Assembly: GCA_030280995.1 (NCBI GenBank)
Contig: JASXTE010000070.1
Span: forward strand, 62,001-126,000
Length of the DNA: 64,000 nucleotides
Source of the DNA: Hemileia vastatrix
Taxonomy: Eukaryota; Basidiomycota; Pucciniomycetes; Pucciniales; Zaghouaniaceae
Reading direction: 5' to 3'
A program made the position numbers and the translations under genes. The notes beneath the pieces are model-generated. The model was not told where the DNA came from and ran no database searches. It saw only the letters and a list, made by a program, of their open reading frames with translations. Shown in pieces: positions 49,567-59,707 of this stretch; positions within the stretch are counted from its first letter, which is position 1; each line of letters opens with the position of its first letter.

Positions 49567-51511
49567 CTAAGGACCTGTTAGACTTGCCATTAAATATTCC
49601 ATTTTGGCAATTAAATTTCGTCCTTCGATTCTATCCAGTGCTACCTCCTTGAATGACCCAGTGACATTTTGCCACTTTCTTTCTTTGACAAGTGTACTCG
49701 GGTAGAAAACTTGTTCTGAAAGAGAACTTGACACACTAACTTGAGCACCAGAAACTGGTCCATGTCTGATGGCGATGATTCTTTCTCCGTTGGGTGAAGC
49801 GAGAACCATGGATGAAGCTGTACCCATAAGTTCAACTAGTCCAAGACCACAGTTAACATTGAATGATAATAATTTCCATCCCATCATTTTGGATAGTGAT
49901 TGTACAGCGTGGATTTGATGGTGCGAAACTTGTGACAGTAATAAATAACGAAGTTCTTCAGACTCATATGACATGTGAAAAACTTTACCGTCTCTGTTAA
50001 TGGCTTTAATTGAGTTAGCTTCGACGTGAATTACGACCGGTGTTCTTTGGAAGGACTCATAACCGTAAGATGTAATATTTACTTTGATGCTACATTTAGT
50101 TGGTGAATTCAAACAGTTCCAATGAACCACGATGCAAGGGTCAGTTATTTCTCTGGCCAATGAATCGATCACACCAAGAGTTCTATGTCTGAGAATGACA
50201 TGTTGGGCTTGTGGTATCAACTGTTCTAAACTCGTTTCCATATGAGTTGATTCAACTAACACCGATTTTTCAAAGGCCATTGGTCCAGCCAGGTAGTGTT
50301 TACGACTGAGACCGAGAGTTGCAGTAGTTGGATGTGGCATTGGCTGATGGAGAGCTCGATAGTGGACTTCACGCAACAACTGGTGAAGTGAATGCTCGAG
50401 TACTGGTTTATGATCTTTAGGTGAAATTCCAGTCTTTTGGTCAGTTGATTTACCATTAGGTACAGTTGAATGGCAAAGAGCGATGGTCAGTTGAACATTA
50501 GGAAGCAAATGAGCAATTATTTGGTTGCCCATTACAATTGTCGGTACTGGAAGTTGAACTTGAACAGCTTCTCGAGCCAATTGGCTGAAAAGTTCTTTAC
50601 AGAATAGTACATTCTGTGCGCTCTCAAGCTTACTTTGCCAGTTTGTTTCAAAAGCTGATGAAGCAGACAAAGCCAGAGAAAAATCGTGACTGGTAAGTGT
50701 GTCGCCGGTTTTTTGGATTGAAACGTGAATATAAGCCACTCCTTCCAAATCAGGAGGAATATTGACTTTAAGAGCACAGGATTTAGAACCTGTCTGAGTA
50801 ACCATGGAAGCTTGTTCGTTCTTTGTAACTTCGAATGTTCCAGAGTGAGGAAATCTTGACCCGACACTCTTGAAACTTAAATCGCCTAAAATGGTATTTC
50901 CAACTTTCTTCATTCGCCATTTTTTCCTCATATTCATCAATTCGGAATGAAAATCTCCTGATCTGTTGATTGGATTGGATGAACACGATGCTTTGAGACG
51001 CTCAACGCCAGCATTTATCAAACTGGCAGCTGAGGCGAGAGCTTTTTTACGTGCAAAAAAGGCACAATGAGCCTTGTAATCCGACTGTTCGGCGGAAAAA
51101 GGATCGAGGACCATGTAAGTTTTTTCCTTAACGATATTCAATACATCCAACAAGACCAAAATTTCGGTGTAAGAATTTCTATATAGTGAAAGCGATTAGA
51201 AAGTATAAATTGGTCTTTTGAATAAAGAAAGAAATTGGCACTTACTTGACTTTGTTACGAATTGATTCCCATGGCCAGGAAGTAGTTTGGGATACAATGT
51301 TGTTTTTTAATTCACTTTCATTTGTTGATGTAATATCAACATCGATCTTTGAAAAATCAATTCGCTGTGCCAATTTTGTCATATTTTCAGACATTGACAG
51401 CGGCTGAATGTATTTTTCGGTTCCATCAAATGATATTTCTTGCACTTGATACTCATCGGTTGCCTCGATGGACACCGTAACAGAAAGATTGTTGTTACTT
51501 GATGTTGACAT
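49567..51511 (-). CDS. MED17: Mediator complex subunit 17
   Basis: Head-module scaffold subunit of Mediator, the nuclear coactivator that links transcription factors to RNA polymerase II. Two exons (51511-51246 and 51178-49567) separated by a 67-bp intron; 625 aa against 651 in human. Matches along the whole length: VQEISFDGTEKYIQPLSMSE and LAQRIDFSKID near the N-terminus, SWPWESIRNKVK at the junction, LVLLDVLNIVKEKTYMVLDP, RKKWRMKKVGNTILGDLSF, HSGTFEV, ESAQNVLFCKELFSQLAREA, IDSLAREITDP, LSQVSHHQIHAVQSLSKMMG and the C-terminal GRNLIAKMEYLMASLTGP. The start ATG at 51511 fits the human N-terminus. Convergent with thymidylate synthase. Confidence 0.97.
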
Positions 51512-51959
51512 GATTAAGAGAGAATAAATTGGTCAAAAAATCCTTCCCTCAACCAGCTGACTCGTTGAGCTAGTGGCGGCGCTTCTACGGAAGAGTCATC
51601 TGTTGAGTTGGTTGATTAACTCATTCGCTGCCACCAGTTGTTGGACCATTTTTCTTTCCTCTGTGTCCTCTTAATTAGGACTGGTGCTTGGACTATCGGG
51701 CTTAGTCCTTCTGGGCCGCAAGCCTTAATTAGTTAATCCAATGATCTCAGTTGTTCCATCAAAATTTTTCCGTCTTTAAAGCCCACCTTTGATATTTTCA
51801 CCGACTTCAATGAAACAGTCAACATTCTTAAATTGGATTCAAAACAAGTAATAGAATTGGATGATTAATTAAAATCATCATTTCCAGTAAAATTCTGTTC
51901 AAACACTGACGCATACACCTTCATCATTGGTTCTGAAACATGCGGTGATTCTACTTGGT

Positions 51960-52290
51960 TATTTCGATGTACTCGCCGAAGATCATTGTGTGCTCTCAGT
52001 TTCGTAGGTCCATGTTTTCTCATCCAGCATTTCAGGACAGGCAAATCCTTTGGTGGTGACGAAGTGAGAAAAGACTGTTCCTTCGGGTAACTGTGACAGG
52101 TCGATGGACCGGCCAAAGTCTGTGATTTTCACACAGGAAGTTTTCTCTAAAACACGTAAAATGTCAACACGAATGGAAATTTTCCAATCAAAACTTCATC
52201 TGGTTTGAGGTCTGCATGGACTGTTTGATATTTGTGAATTTGTTTGATGATCAATAGTAATTCTAGAGAGAAGTATGCAACCATGGACTT
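51960..52290 (-). pseudogene. BUB1: decayed BUB1-type kinase fragment
   Basis: On the minus strand, pieces of a protein kinase domain survive in different frames: LIIKQIHKYQTVHADLKPDE (catalytic loop, HxDxKPD) is followed by a stop; then KITDFGRSIDLSQLPEGTVF and FACPEMLDEKTWTYE (DFG and activation segment) with stops on both sides; then MIFGEY in a third frame, with about ten expected residues missing between. The sequence after DFG (SID...LP.GTVF...GF.C.EML) is characteristic of BUB1, the spindle-checkpoint kinase, rather than other kinases. No N-terminal BUB1 region is near. The 24-bp gap between the first two pieces is too short for a normal intron, so I read it as a relic or retro-fragment, not a gene. 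It lies between MED17 and the PRELI gene. Confidence 0.65.
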
Positions 52291-52581
52291 TGAGAAGATT
52301 TTTCTTGATTTTTTATAGTGGTTACGATCATTGTCAAGGTACCATTTGGACAGTATTTATCGAAAAGGATCTTTTCAAATATTCGAATGCAAGTGAAACA
52401 GCCATTGTGGAACCTTCTACGTCTGAAGCCGGTCGGTGGCTCAAACGTTTTTTAATTTCATTTGTGATGTATAATTTGATTTTAGTCAATAAAGAAATAT
52501 TTTTAATCTCAATTCATTTGTCAAATGAGTCAAACCAACTCAATCCACTGACCGGGCGATTGTGCTGCACTCTGCTCACAG

Positions 52582-53465
52582 TGAAATACACTGACAACGT
52601 GTTTTGTGTGTTGTGGGTTTTTGGGTAATGGTGATGATTATTTTACACTCCTCACCATATATTATAATCTATAATGAGAATTTCTGAATTCTTTTACCAA
52701 AATTTGGATTGTTTTAGATTTAAATGGGAAGAAGTTGCCTGTGCCCATTGGTTTAAGTATCCTAATCCATACAGGTGAGTTTCACGTGCATCTTATTAGG
52801 TCAAGGTGATATTGATCTCTCAGAACTGGTTGATTTCATTTTATTTGTTAATATTTTAATGCTTTATCATTTCATATTCATTCTACAGCGAACACGTATT
52901 AACAGAAGATGTTATTGAAAGGAAAGTATGTTCAAATGGCAAATTGTTCACCAAGAGGCTTATATCAAAGACCAATTCATGTCCTAAATGGGCTGAAAAG
53001 TTCATCTCTATAAGTTCAATTTTTATCATCGAAGAATCAATCGTTGATCCAATCAACAAGCAATTCATAACATACACTCGAAATATAACTGGTAAAAATT
53101 ATATGAATATAGAAGAAAAAGTTGTTTATGAACCAAGCAATGAAGATGACAATGTGACAAATGCTCAAAGAGATGCATGGATTCAATCATCCTTTGGTTA
53201 TGGAATCACAAGAGCAGTAGTGGCTTTTGGAGCTGAAAGATTTAAGAAAAATGTATCGAAAGCAACTAAGGGCTTTCAATTGGTTCTCGATGCAATGTTT
53301 GGTAAAAAATTAGCCGATGGACCTTCCGTTGTTTCGACCAATATTAATTTCCATCCTTGGCTTAAGCAGCAGCTGATGCGGACCAAACAATTTACAGAAC
53401 GAGTTGCCGCATCAAAAGCTAAAGTACCCCCTGTATTGGCTCATGCTTCATGCAGATCAATTTGA
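52582..53465 (+). CDS. PRELID1: PRELI/MSF1-domain protein (PRELID1-like)
   Basis: PRELI-domain proteins shuttle phospholipids, chiefly phosphatidic acid, between mitochondrial membranes together with TRIAP1. Clear exons are 52728-52774 and 52889-53465; a likely preceding exon is 52582-52624, which supplies VKYTDNVF, matching the MVKYF start of the family. The initiating ATG would then be on a further small upstream exon not located. Motifs: WEEVACAHWFKYPNPYSEHV, LTEDVIERKV, LFTKRLISKTN, PKWAEKF, VDPINKQF, YTRNITGKNYMNIEEKVVYE and AERFKKNVSKATKGF. This order is PRELID1 rather than PRELID3. Alternatively an ATG at 52672 reads straight into exon 2, but TTTTAG there looks like a true acceptor. 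Confidence 0.85.
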
Positions 53466-53843
53466 TACTATTCAATTAGTCATACCCAACTCTAATAATC
53501 TTATGGTAGTTATCATTCACAATAAACGATGTTGTCATTAGTGTAATAATTGTCTTTTCACTTGGAAAAACCGTAATTTAATTCATTATTAGTTGAGATC
53601 TATTTACATAAGGCATTAAATGTGCAAGTGTTATCTGTGCAGTATATAAACTGATCAGTCCTGACAGTCTTGAATTGATAGACAGTTGTCAGTGGATGAT
53701 CTTGAGAGGAATCTTATATGTCAAAGTTCAGAATTTCTTCAGAATTTCGCTCGAAGGTCAATCTGACAGCGAATGAACTTTTGTTCATAGGACTTAAATT
53801 GATAAATTAACCAGGTTGAAAATTCGATTTAATATTAAAAATA

Positions 53844-55273
53844 TTAAATGGTGCCATTGTTAGAAGAGGTAGTTATATTTCTTGAAGGATGATCAACTTG
53901 TGATGGAGCGATTTGAGATGACTGTTTCTTCTTCAAAGAAAGAGACGGATGAAATAGTGAGTAATAGAGAATCTAAAATTGAGAAAAAAGAAAAGAAAGA
54001 AAAGAATTAAATAATTGACAAGAACTTTTAGACCGACCAAACTGACCATAAAGGCAAGTCCAAGAGAAAATGCTGCATAGTGTCCAATAATGGCAGGTAT
54101 TTCGAACCAAACACTTTCACCAGAAGACATGTGGAAGAGCAATAGTAAAATTGAATTTTCGATAAAAATTGTTATATAATAAATGGAATATCGATAACGA
54201 GTTGGCGAATCGACTGGATTGAAGTAGCAAAATATGAACATCACGGCTAAAAGTGCATTGTATCCGAATTCTTCCAATTTGCTCTTACAGAAACACGTGT
54301 CCATCGTCAAAATCCAGATAAATGACAGTAGCCAATGAACCAGACAAACTATGACAATGTAATGCTGATACTTTGATGCAAAGAGTGATAATGCAAGAAC
54401 TCGAGAACCAATCATAAAGAATCTCCAGAAGAATTGAACTGTCATTCCTTTCCAATTCATGTTGTTTTTGGTTGGAATGGACATTCTTAACATTTGATGA
54501 TAAGAAACGAGAGACCCTGAAAGAGAAATTAAAGAAGCTGTGATCGATAATGCCTGAACTGCCGGACTGGATGTAAATGATCTGAAAAGTGTTCCATTGT
54601 TACTCGATGCATTGGGTGAGTTACGAGTGACGATGTACAATTGTAACACTAACTGAGGTGCAGATTCCATGAAACATTCAAACAGTCTCAACATTGATGC
54701 ATCGGTATCTTCATATATCATGTGACGAAACCATTTTTTTCGTTCATTCTTATTCTTTTCTTGAGATAACTTGAATTTAAGGCCATAAATGAGAGATTCA
54801 ATGTACCTAATGACCGGTCCTAATTGTAAAATAAGGAAAATTCCACGAATAAACCATGTGACGGGAGACACTTTGGGTGCACCGACATCACGTGAATCAA
54901 CAATGTACCAACGAAGGCTGATTATTGTGACAACAAATGTTGGGATTGTGATGAATGCAACTGTCATCCTAAAATAGTATTTATCACCATTTTGCCAATA
55001 AAAATGAGCAACAAGTACATCCGTGATCACATCAAAGAAGAAAGTTATTATTGAGAAAACAATAAAAGCAAAATCAATCCAAGAATAATCCATTGGATAG
55101 GGAAGACTGTCAGTGCAATCAATTGTGCCATAATGTCCATTGGAAGAATTATTAAGTTCAGACAGATCAAAATCACCGGCCGATTGATTATGTGCATCGT
55201 TCTCACTTGTAGGTCCGATTTGTTCTTGAGAATAATGGCGGCTGGGCCGGCACATGCTAAACCGAATTGGCAT
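53844..55273 (-). CDS. XKR: XK-related protein (XKR/CED-8 family)
   Basis: Multi-pass plasma-membrane protein of the family that scrambles phospholipids, some members after caspase cleavage in apoptosis. Two exons (55273-54047, 53972-53844) give 451 aa. The first exon holds a polar N-terminal tail, a first membrane segment in DYSWIDFAFIVFSIITFFFD, the conserved VITDVLVAHFYWQNGDKYYF, RLFECFMESAPQLVLQLYIV, WRFFMIGSRVLALSLFASKY and CYFNPVDSPTRYRYSIYY. The second exon supplies the family ending ILYYSLFHPS. The junction requires the donor ATG|GTCAGT, an unusual donor sequence, but it restores the expected GLAFM-ILYYSLFHP. Reading through gives a false hydrophobic tail. A DCTD/S caspase-like site lies at residues 52-55 before the first membrane segment. 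Confidence 0.9.
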
Positions 55274-55562
55274 GCTTGATGCAAATTACAGCACGCGTTC
55301 AAAATCAAACAATGACAGTGATTATAAGGATGGTGATGATGATGATGATGATGTTGATGATGGTGATAAAATCAATTGAAGCTAGTGTGCACCAAAGGAT
55401 GCCCACTCAACTGAATACAATGAGGGGCCATGAGACCGAGGCGACATCCTACAGCCGAAAATGATGGAGCCAAGTGATGAAAGGACCGACTGATGAAACA
55501 GCTAACTCATATTTTATCTGGTTATATAAGTATCAGTAAACTAAACAATCAGGGAATTTAAT

Positions 55563-55568
55563 TTTATT
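55563..55568 (-). terminator. polyadenylation signal for PCID2
   Basis: AATAAA on the minus strand, 61 nt beyond the PCID2 stop codon. Confidence 0.55.
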
Positions 55569-55628
55569 AATCACGCATTCATTCTTTATCGTATTTGAAA
55601 TATAGAAAGAGTGAAAAATGAAGACAAA

Positions 55629-56888
55629 TCACAATGCTGCAATAGTGGCTAGTGATGGAAATGGATTAGCTTTGGAAATAACCAACTTTTGGTGTTGCAT
55701 CGAAATGTATCCTTTGATTTTGTTTTCAAAGATCAAATTAGCAAGGATACAATGAATTTCTTCAATGTCCACTTCTTCTCCACCAGTATGATCGACGGCA
55801 ATTTTAAAGGCTTTGATTGGGATTTGATGTGAATTCATAATGAGGCAAACTTTTTTGAATATGTTGCGATATAAGATTTTTCGTAACTTTTCAAGCAACA
55901 GGTAGATTCCGTAAGTCCAATAAAAGTCTTTTTCTTGTTCCAGTGCATTATCAAAAGCTTTAATGTTACCCTCACGAATGCTCTTGACCAAGGGCATGAA
56001 TGAAGTTAAATTGAATTTTATCAAAGCTGATTCTTTGGGCATCTGTCCAAGAAGCATCTTGCTGGGAACTAAATAAATAAGTATAAGACGCTTGTTTTTG
56101 GGCGAAGATGGATCACAATTGGCAAATGAATAAGAAAGAAGTTTATCAGCTTGGCGAAAATCAGAATCAAATAAGGCTTTACGTCCAATGAAATAATTGT
56201 ATGTGACCTGTTCACTTCGACCACTTGCATTTAACAGTTCGTTATTCTGAGCTAACGCACGAATGAGTGGTTTGCAAAGATTGAGTTTGTTCATTTTGAA
56301 GTAAATCTTGAAAAGTTGATTGGTAAGAATAACCATACCATGTTTTTTTGTACTGGTGAAAGAAGATCTGATATCTGTGGTACAGGCTCTGTATAAGTCA
56401 ACCATTGCTTCAGATGCTTTGGTTAAATTTTCATTGGGATCCTTGTGTGAAGACGTTGAAGAACGTCGGCTTGAATTTTCTTTGTCTGCAGCGATTGATA
56501 ACAATCTCAAATCCCGACTAATCACATAAAGAACTGGCAAAGGCCAATTGTCATCCTGAAGAGCTTTGAAATATCGAGTAAAGACAACAGCCGCATTAAT
56601 TTGTTCTTTAAATGCTTCAGTATATTTTTCTTCCCTAAGGTATGTCAGCATCTTCAAATGATGAAAAACAATTTCGGCCCAATCATTGCGACCGACGACC
56701 GAAGTGATCTGTTCTTCTTTTAGTTCACACGGTTGTCGTAAAGTCTGAGCATGAGGACCTTTGAAGGTAAGAACTTTGGCTAGATTGTTGCCATCACGAC
56801 CATAAATGAATGATCGAATTTCTCCAATTAACTGTTGAGGATTTGACAAAAATGTACTCGACGGCTGGCCGAATGAAAAAGACATCAT
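55629..56888 (-). CDS. PCID2: PCI domain-containing protein 2
   Basis: PCID2 (Thp1/Sac3-associated) is a component of the TREX-2 complex that couples transcription to mRNA export at the nuclear pore. Single-exon gene, 419 aa against about 400 in human. Motifs: FIYGRDGNNLAKVL, the helical-repeat segment KHGMVILTNQLFKIYFKMNK followed by LNLCKPLIRA, VTYNYFIGRKALFDSDFRQA, and the PCI winged helix towards the C-terminus (LILIYLVPSKMLLGQMP, then IKAFKIAVDHTGGEEVDIEE, and the ending with NKIKGYISMQHQKLVISKAN). Two consecutive ATGs are at 56888 and 56885; either may serve. It is divergent from the small secreted gene at 57289. Confidence 0.96.
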   Translation of the reverse strand: MMSFSFGQPSSTFLSNPQQLIGEIRSFIYGRDGNNLAKVLTFKGPHAQTLRQPCELKEEQITSVVGRNDWAEIVFHHLKMLTYLREEKYTEAFKEQINAAVVFTRYFKALQDDNWPLPVLYVISRDLRLLSIAADKENSSRRSSTSSHKDPNENLTKASEAMVDLYRACTTDIRSSFTSTKKHGMVILTNQLFKIYFKMNKLNLCKPLIRALAQNNELLNASGRSEQVTYNYFIGRKALFDSDFRQADKLLSYSFANCDPSSPKNKRLILIYLVPSKMLLGQMPKESALIKFNLTSFMPLVKSIREGNIKAFDNALEQEKDFYWTYGIYLLLEKLRKILYRNIFKKVCLIMNSHQIPIKAFKIAVDHTGGEEVDIEEIHCILANLIFENKIKGYISMQHQKLVISKANPFPSLATIAAL

Positions 56889-57288
56889 GACAAACGATTT
56901 TTACACTTGAGATTAAACAGCTGACTATCCTGGCTCCTCCTGTGGTAGAATGTTAAACTATTAGAAATTTTGGTCTGGCGGTAAGTTGAGAGCAAGTTAA
57001 CAGTAAGTGAACACATTAAGTAAGCCAAAGTTATCTACAACTTGATGTCGATGGCACTTAAACTCGATGGAGTATTGATCTGAATTTAATTGATTTTTCA
57101 CCTCATGAGAAGAAGAAGATAATGAAGAGTCATGGAAAAAGCAAATGGGTCGATCACTTGACTCTGTACCTCATGCCAACGTCCACTCGTTTGATTACAA
57201 AACAGATTGTAGAATTACTTTCAGGTAAGTTTCATCTCTTATTTACCACTTGCATTTTCATTTGAGTGAAATAACAGTTTAACAAACG

Positions 57289-57713
57289 ATGAAGAAAATC
57301 ATAGCTGTCGTTGTCCTTTCAGTATTATTAAGTGTAAGTGTATTGACTTGATATTTTTGATCAATTGACTATTTAAATTGCGAATGAATTTGACTTAAAT
57401 ACAGGTTTACATGTGGAAAGTTGAAACGATTGATCCAGTTCCATCAAATATAAAATCCTGGTTGAATTCAGTTTCAGTAGTCACCGATATAGATGGTCTA
57501 GAGTTCGAACCTGATTGCAGTCGATGTGAAAGAGTTCGTCTGGTCTCTTGTAAAAGAAGTGAGTATACACTCTTTCAACAGATTTCATACAATCCACTAA
57601 CAACTGTCATTAAACTCACAGCCAAATGTTACTACCGATGTACACGAACTTGTCGTGGTTTCAATGGCACTGCTTATCATGAAACTGTGAAATTCACATT
57701 ACCAGGAAATTGA
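57289..57713 (+). CDS. small secreted six-cysteine protein
   Basis: Two exons (57289-57333, 57405-57713) with a GTAAGT...ACAG intron of 71 bp in phase 0; 117 aa. The first exon encodes most of a signal peptide (MKKIIAVVVLSVLLS) which continues into VYMW. The mature part has six cysteines in a 3+3 arrangement: DCSRC...SC in the middle and KCYYRCTRTC near the end, suggesting three disulfides. One NGT sequon is present. I do not recognise the family; the size and pattern would fit a cystine-knot-like or small extracellular factor. A downstream ATG at 57411 would skip the signal peptide. Confidence 0.75.
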
Positions 57714-58060
57714 TTATTTTACTCACTTGAGCTTGTTCATCGTTCTCAGTGACATTGAAGAAAGTTTAAATTTGTCTTTAAAGTAAAATAAAACACTTGC
57801 TTACAAACAGTTTTTGTCGAATTGTAATTCAAACAATGCACTTGTCATTATGATGAATCTTATGCATTGAGAATTTGAATACAAGTATAAAAGATAAAGG
57901 ATGAAGAAAGTGTCAGTGGATGGCTGCACCATCTACACATGTGGTGTGGAGTCGACTCGGCCATTGGTAGAGAGTCGATGTTCAATGTGCTACTTGGTCG
58001 GAGTACATTTATTTATCGAATGTTAAGTATCTTCATCGATAATTTTACTAATCGAGTCTC

Positions 58061-59429
58061 ATGAATGACCTTAAAGAACCGACTTTTCCGCGAAACAGTG
58101 TCATGTCCCGAACACAGCCCGATTTTGTTCTCTTGTCTGGCACTTCACATCCTGATCTTGTAAGTACTGACAGAATATAAGTGAGTCACGTGTTACCGTC
58201 TTCTTTTGCCTGTCCAATTGATTCTTGTATTATCATATTATCACGGTTATTCATTTCATCAACTAATTCAACTTTAGGCTCAAAAGATTGCCAGTAGACT
58301 TGACGTACGAATAGGAAACTGTTCAATTTATAATTCGTCCAACCGAGAAACACTTGTTGACATTGGAGAATCAGTTCGTGGTCGTGATGTTTACATTGTT
58401 CAAACTGGAACAAAAGATGTTAATAACAATATAATGGAACTGTTAATTATGGCCTACACGTGTAAAACATCATCCGCAAAGAACATCGTAGGAGTAATTC
58501 CATATTTGCCTTATTCGAAGCAATCTAAGATGAGAAAACGTGGTTGCATTGTGTCCAAACTTTTAGCCAAGATGTTGGTCAAGTCAGGATTGACGAAAGT
58601 AATAACTGGTATGTACTTTTTTACACTACAATCAAAGTTACCATAGTAATGGACTGGATGTTGTAACAAAGACAAACATCATTTTAACCCTCCCTTGCGT
58701 TTTAATTTGATTTAAGTTGATTTGCACCAGAAAGAAGTACAAGGATTTTTCGATGTTCCGGTCGACAATCTGAGAGCTTCGCCCTTTCTTCTTCAGTACA
58801 TTCAAGATTGCATTCCAAACTATAAAAACGGTGTAATCGTCGCCCGTGGTCCGGGTTCAGCTAACAAAGTATCCTCATATGCCGAAAGACTGCGACTTGG
58901 AATTGCCGTTCTTCATGGTGAACAAAAAAGTCCCGATGATCAGGAAGATGGTCGATGTTCACCACCTCCTCAACACGGAGTCACCTCAGGTGTGACATCA
59001 GGTTCAGCCAGTCTGTCATCTCGGACTGTGGATCTCCGTTTCGGAATGCCTGTTCTTACAGCCAAGGAAAAACCACCAATATCAGTGGTAGGTGAAGTCA
59101 AGGGTAAAATTGCCATCATTATTGACGACATGGTTGACGATGTGGCTTCCTTTGTTGCTGCTGCTGAAACTCTTAAAGACTGTGGTTCAGAAAAAATCTA
59201 TGTTCTAGCCACTCACGGTTTGTTGTCTAAAGATGCCCCCAAGTTAATAGAATCATCACCTATTGATGAAGTTGTGGTAACAAACACTGTTCCACATGAA
59301 ATTCAAAAAATGGTCTGTCATAAAATCAAAACTATTGATGTATCAAGTTTACTTGCTGAAGCCATTCGACGGATTCATTATAATGAATCAATGTCTCATT
59401 TGTTTAGAAATGTTGGCCTTGAAGATTAA
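58061..59429 (+). CDS. PRPSAP: phosphoribosyl pyrophosphate synthetase-associated protein
   Basis: PRPSAPs are inactive PRPP-synthetase homologues that associate with the enzyme and dampen PRPP production for nucleotide synthesis. Three exons (58061-58159, 58278-58608, 58717-59429) give 380 aa; phases match. The start is the ATG at 58061 or the in-frame ATG at 58103. Motifs: [15 protein letters not shown] N-terminus ([11 protein letters not shown]), [65 protein letters not shown], and [13 protein letters not shown] in place of the enzyme's PRPP loop, with the PAP-specific insertion EDGRCSPPP...TVDLRFGMP. The insertion and altered loop mark it as PRPSAP and not PRPS. Convergent with PAQR4. Confidence 0.95.
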
Positions 59430-59520
59430 CTTGATCAACTGAGATCAACTTAACGATGTAGGCCACAATACTGATGACACTCATTGCTTGAGCTTGGATA
59501 AATTATCAACTTATTGAGCA

Positions 59521-59526
59521 AATAAA
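59521..59526 (+). terminator. polyadenylation signal AATAAA for PRPSAP
   Basis: AATAAA 92 nt after the PRPSAP stop codon. Confidence 0.65.
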
Positions 59527-59707
59527 AATATTCAATTCAGGCCATTTATAGATAACAACTGATAACAAAGGAGTCCATTTGCTTGAAACAGAATTTACAC
59601 AGACTAAATAGCAATGATGAAATTACACCTTGTGGAAACTTTTAAATCATCAATCAAAATTAAAAATTAATTTAATTAATTCTGATTGTTGGTTGTTGGT
59701 TGTTGCT

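Noticed and set aside
54789..54977. Plus-strand frame within the XK-related gene
   Set aside because: Antisense shadow of a clearly coding minus-strand exon.
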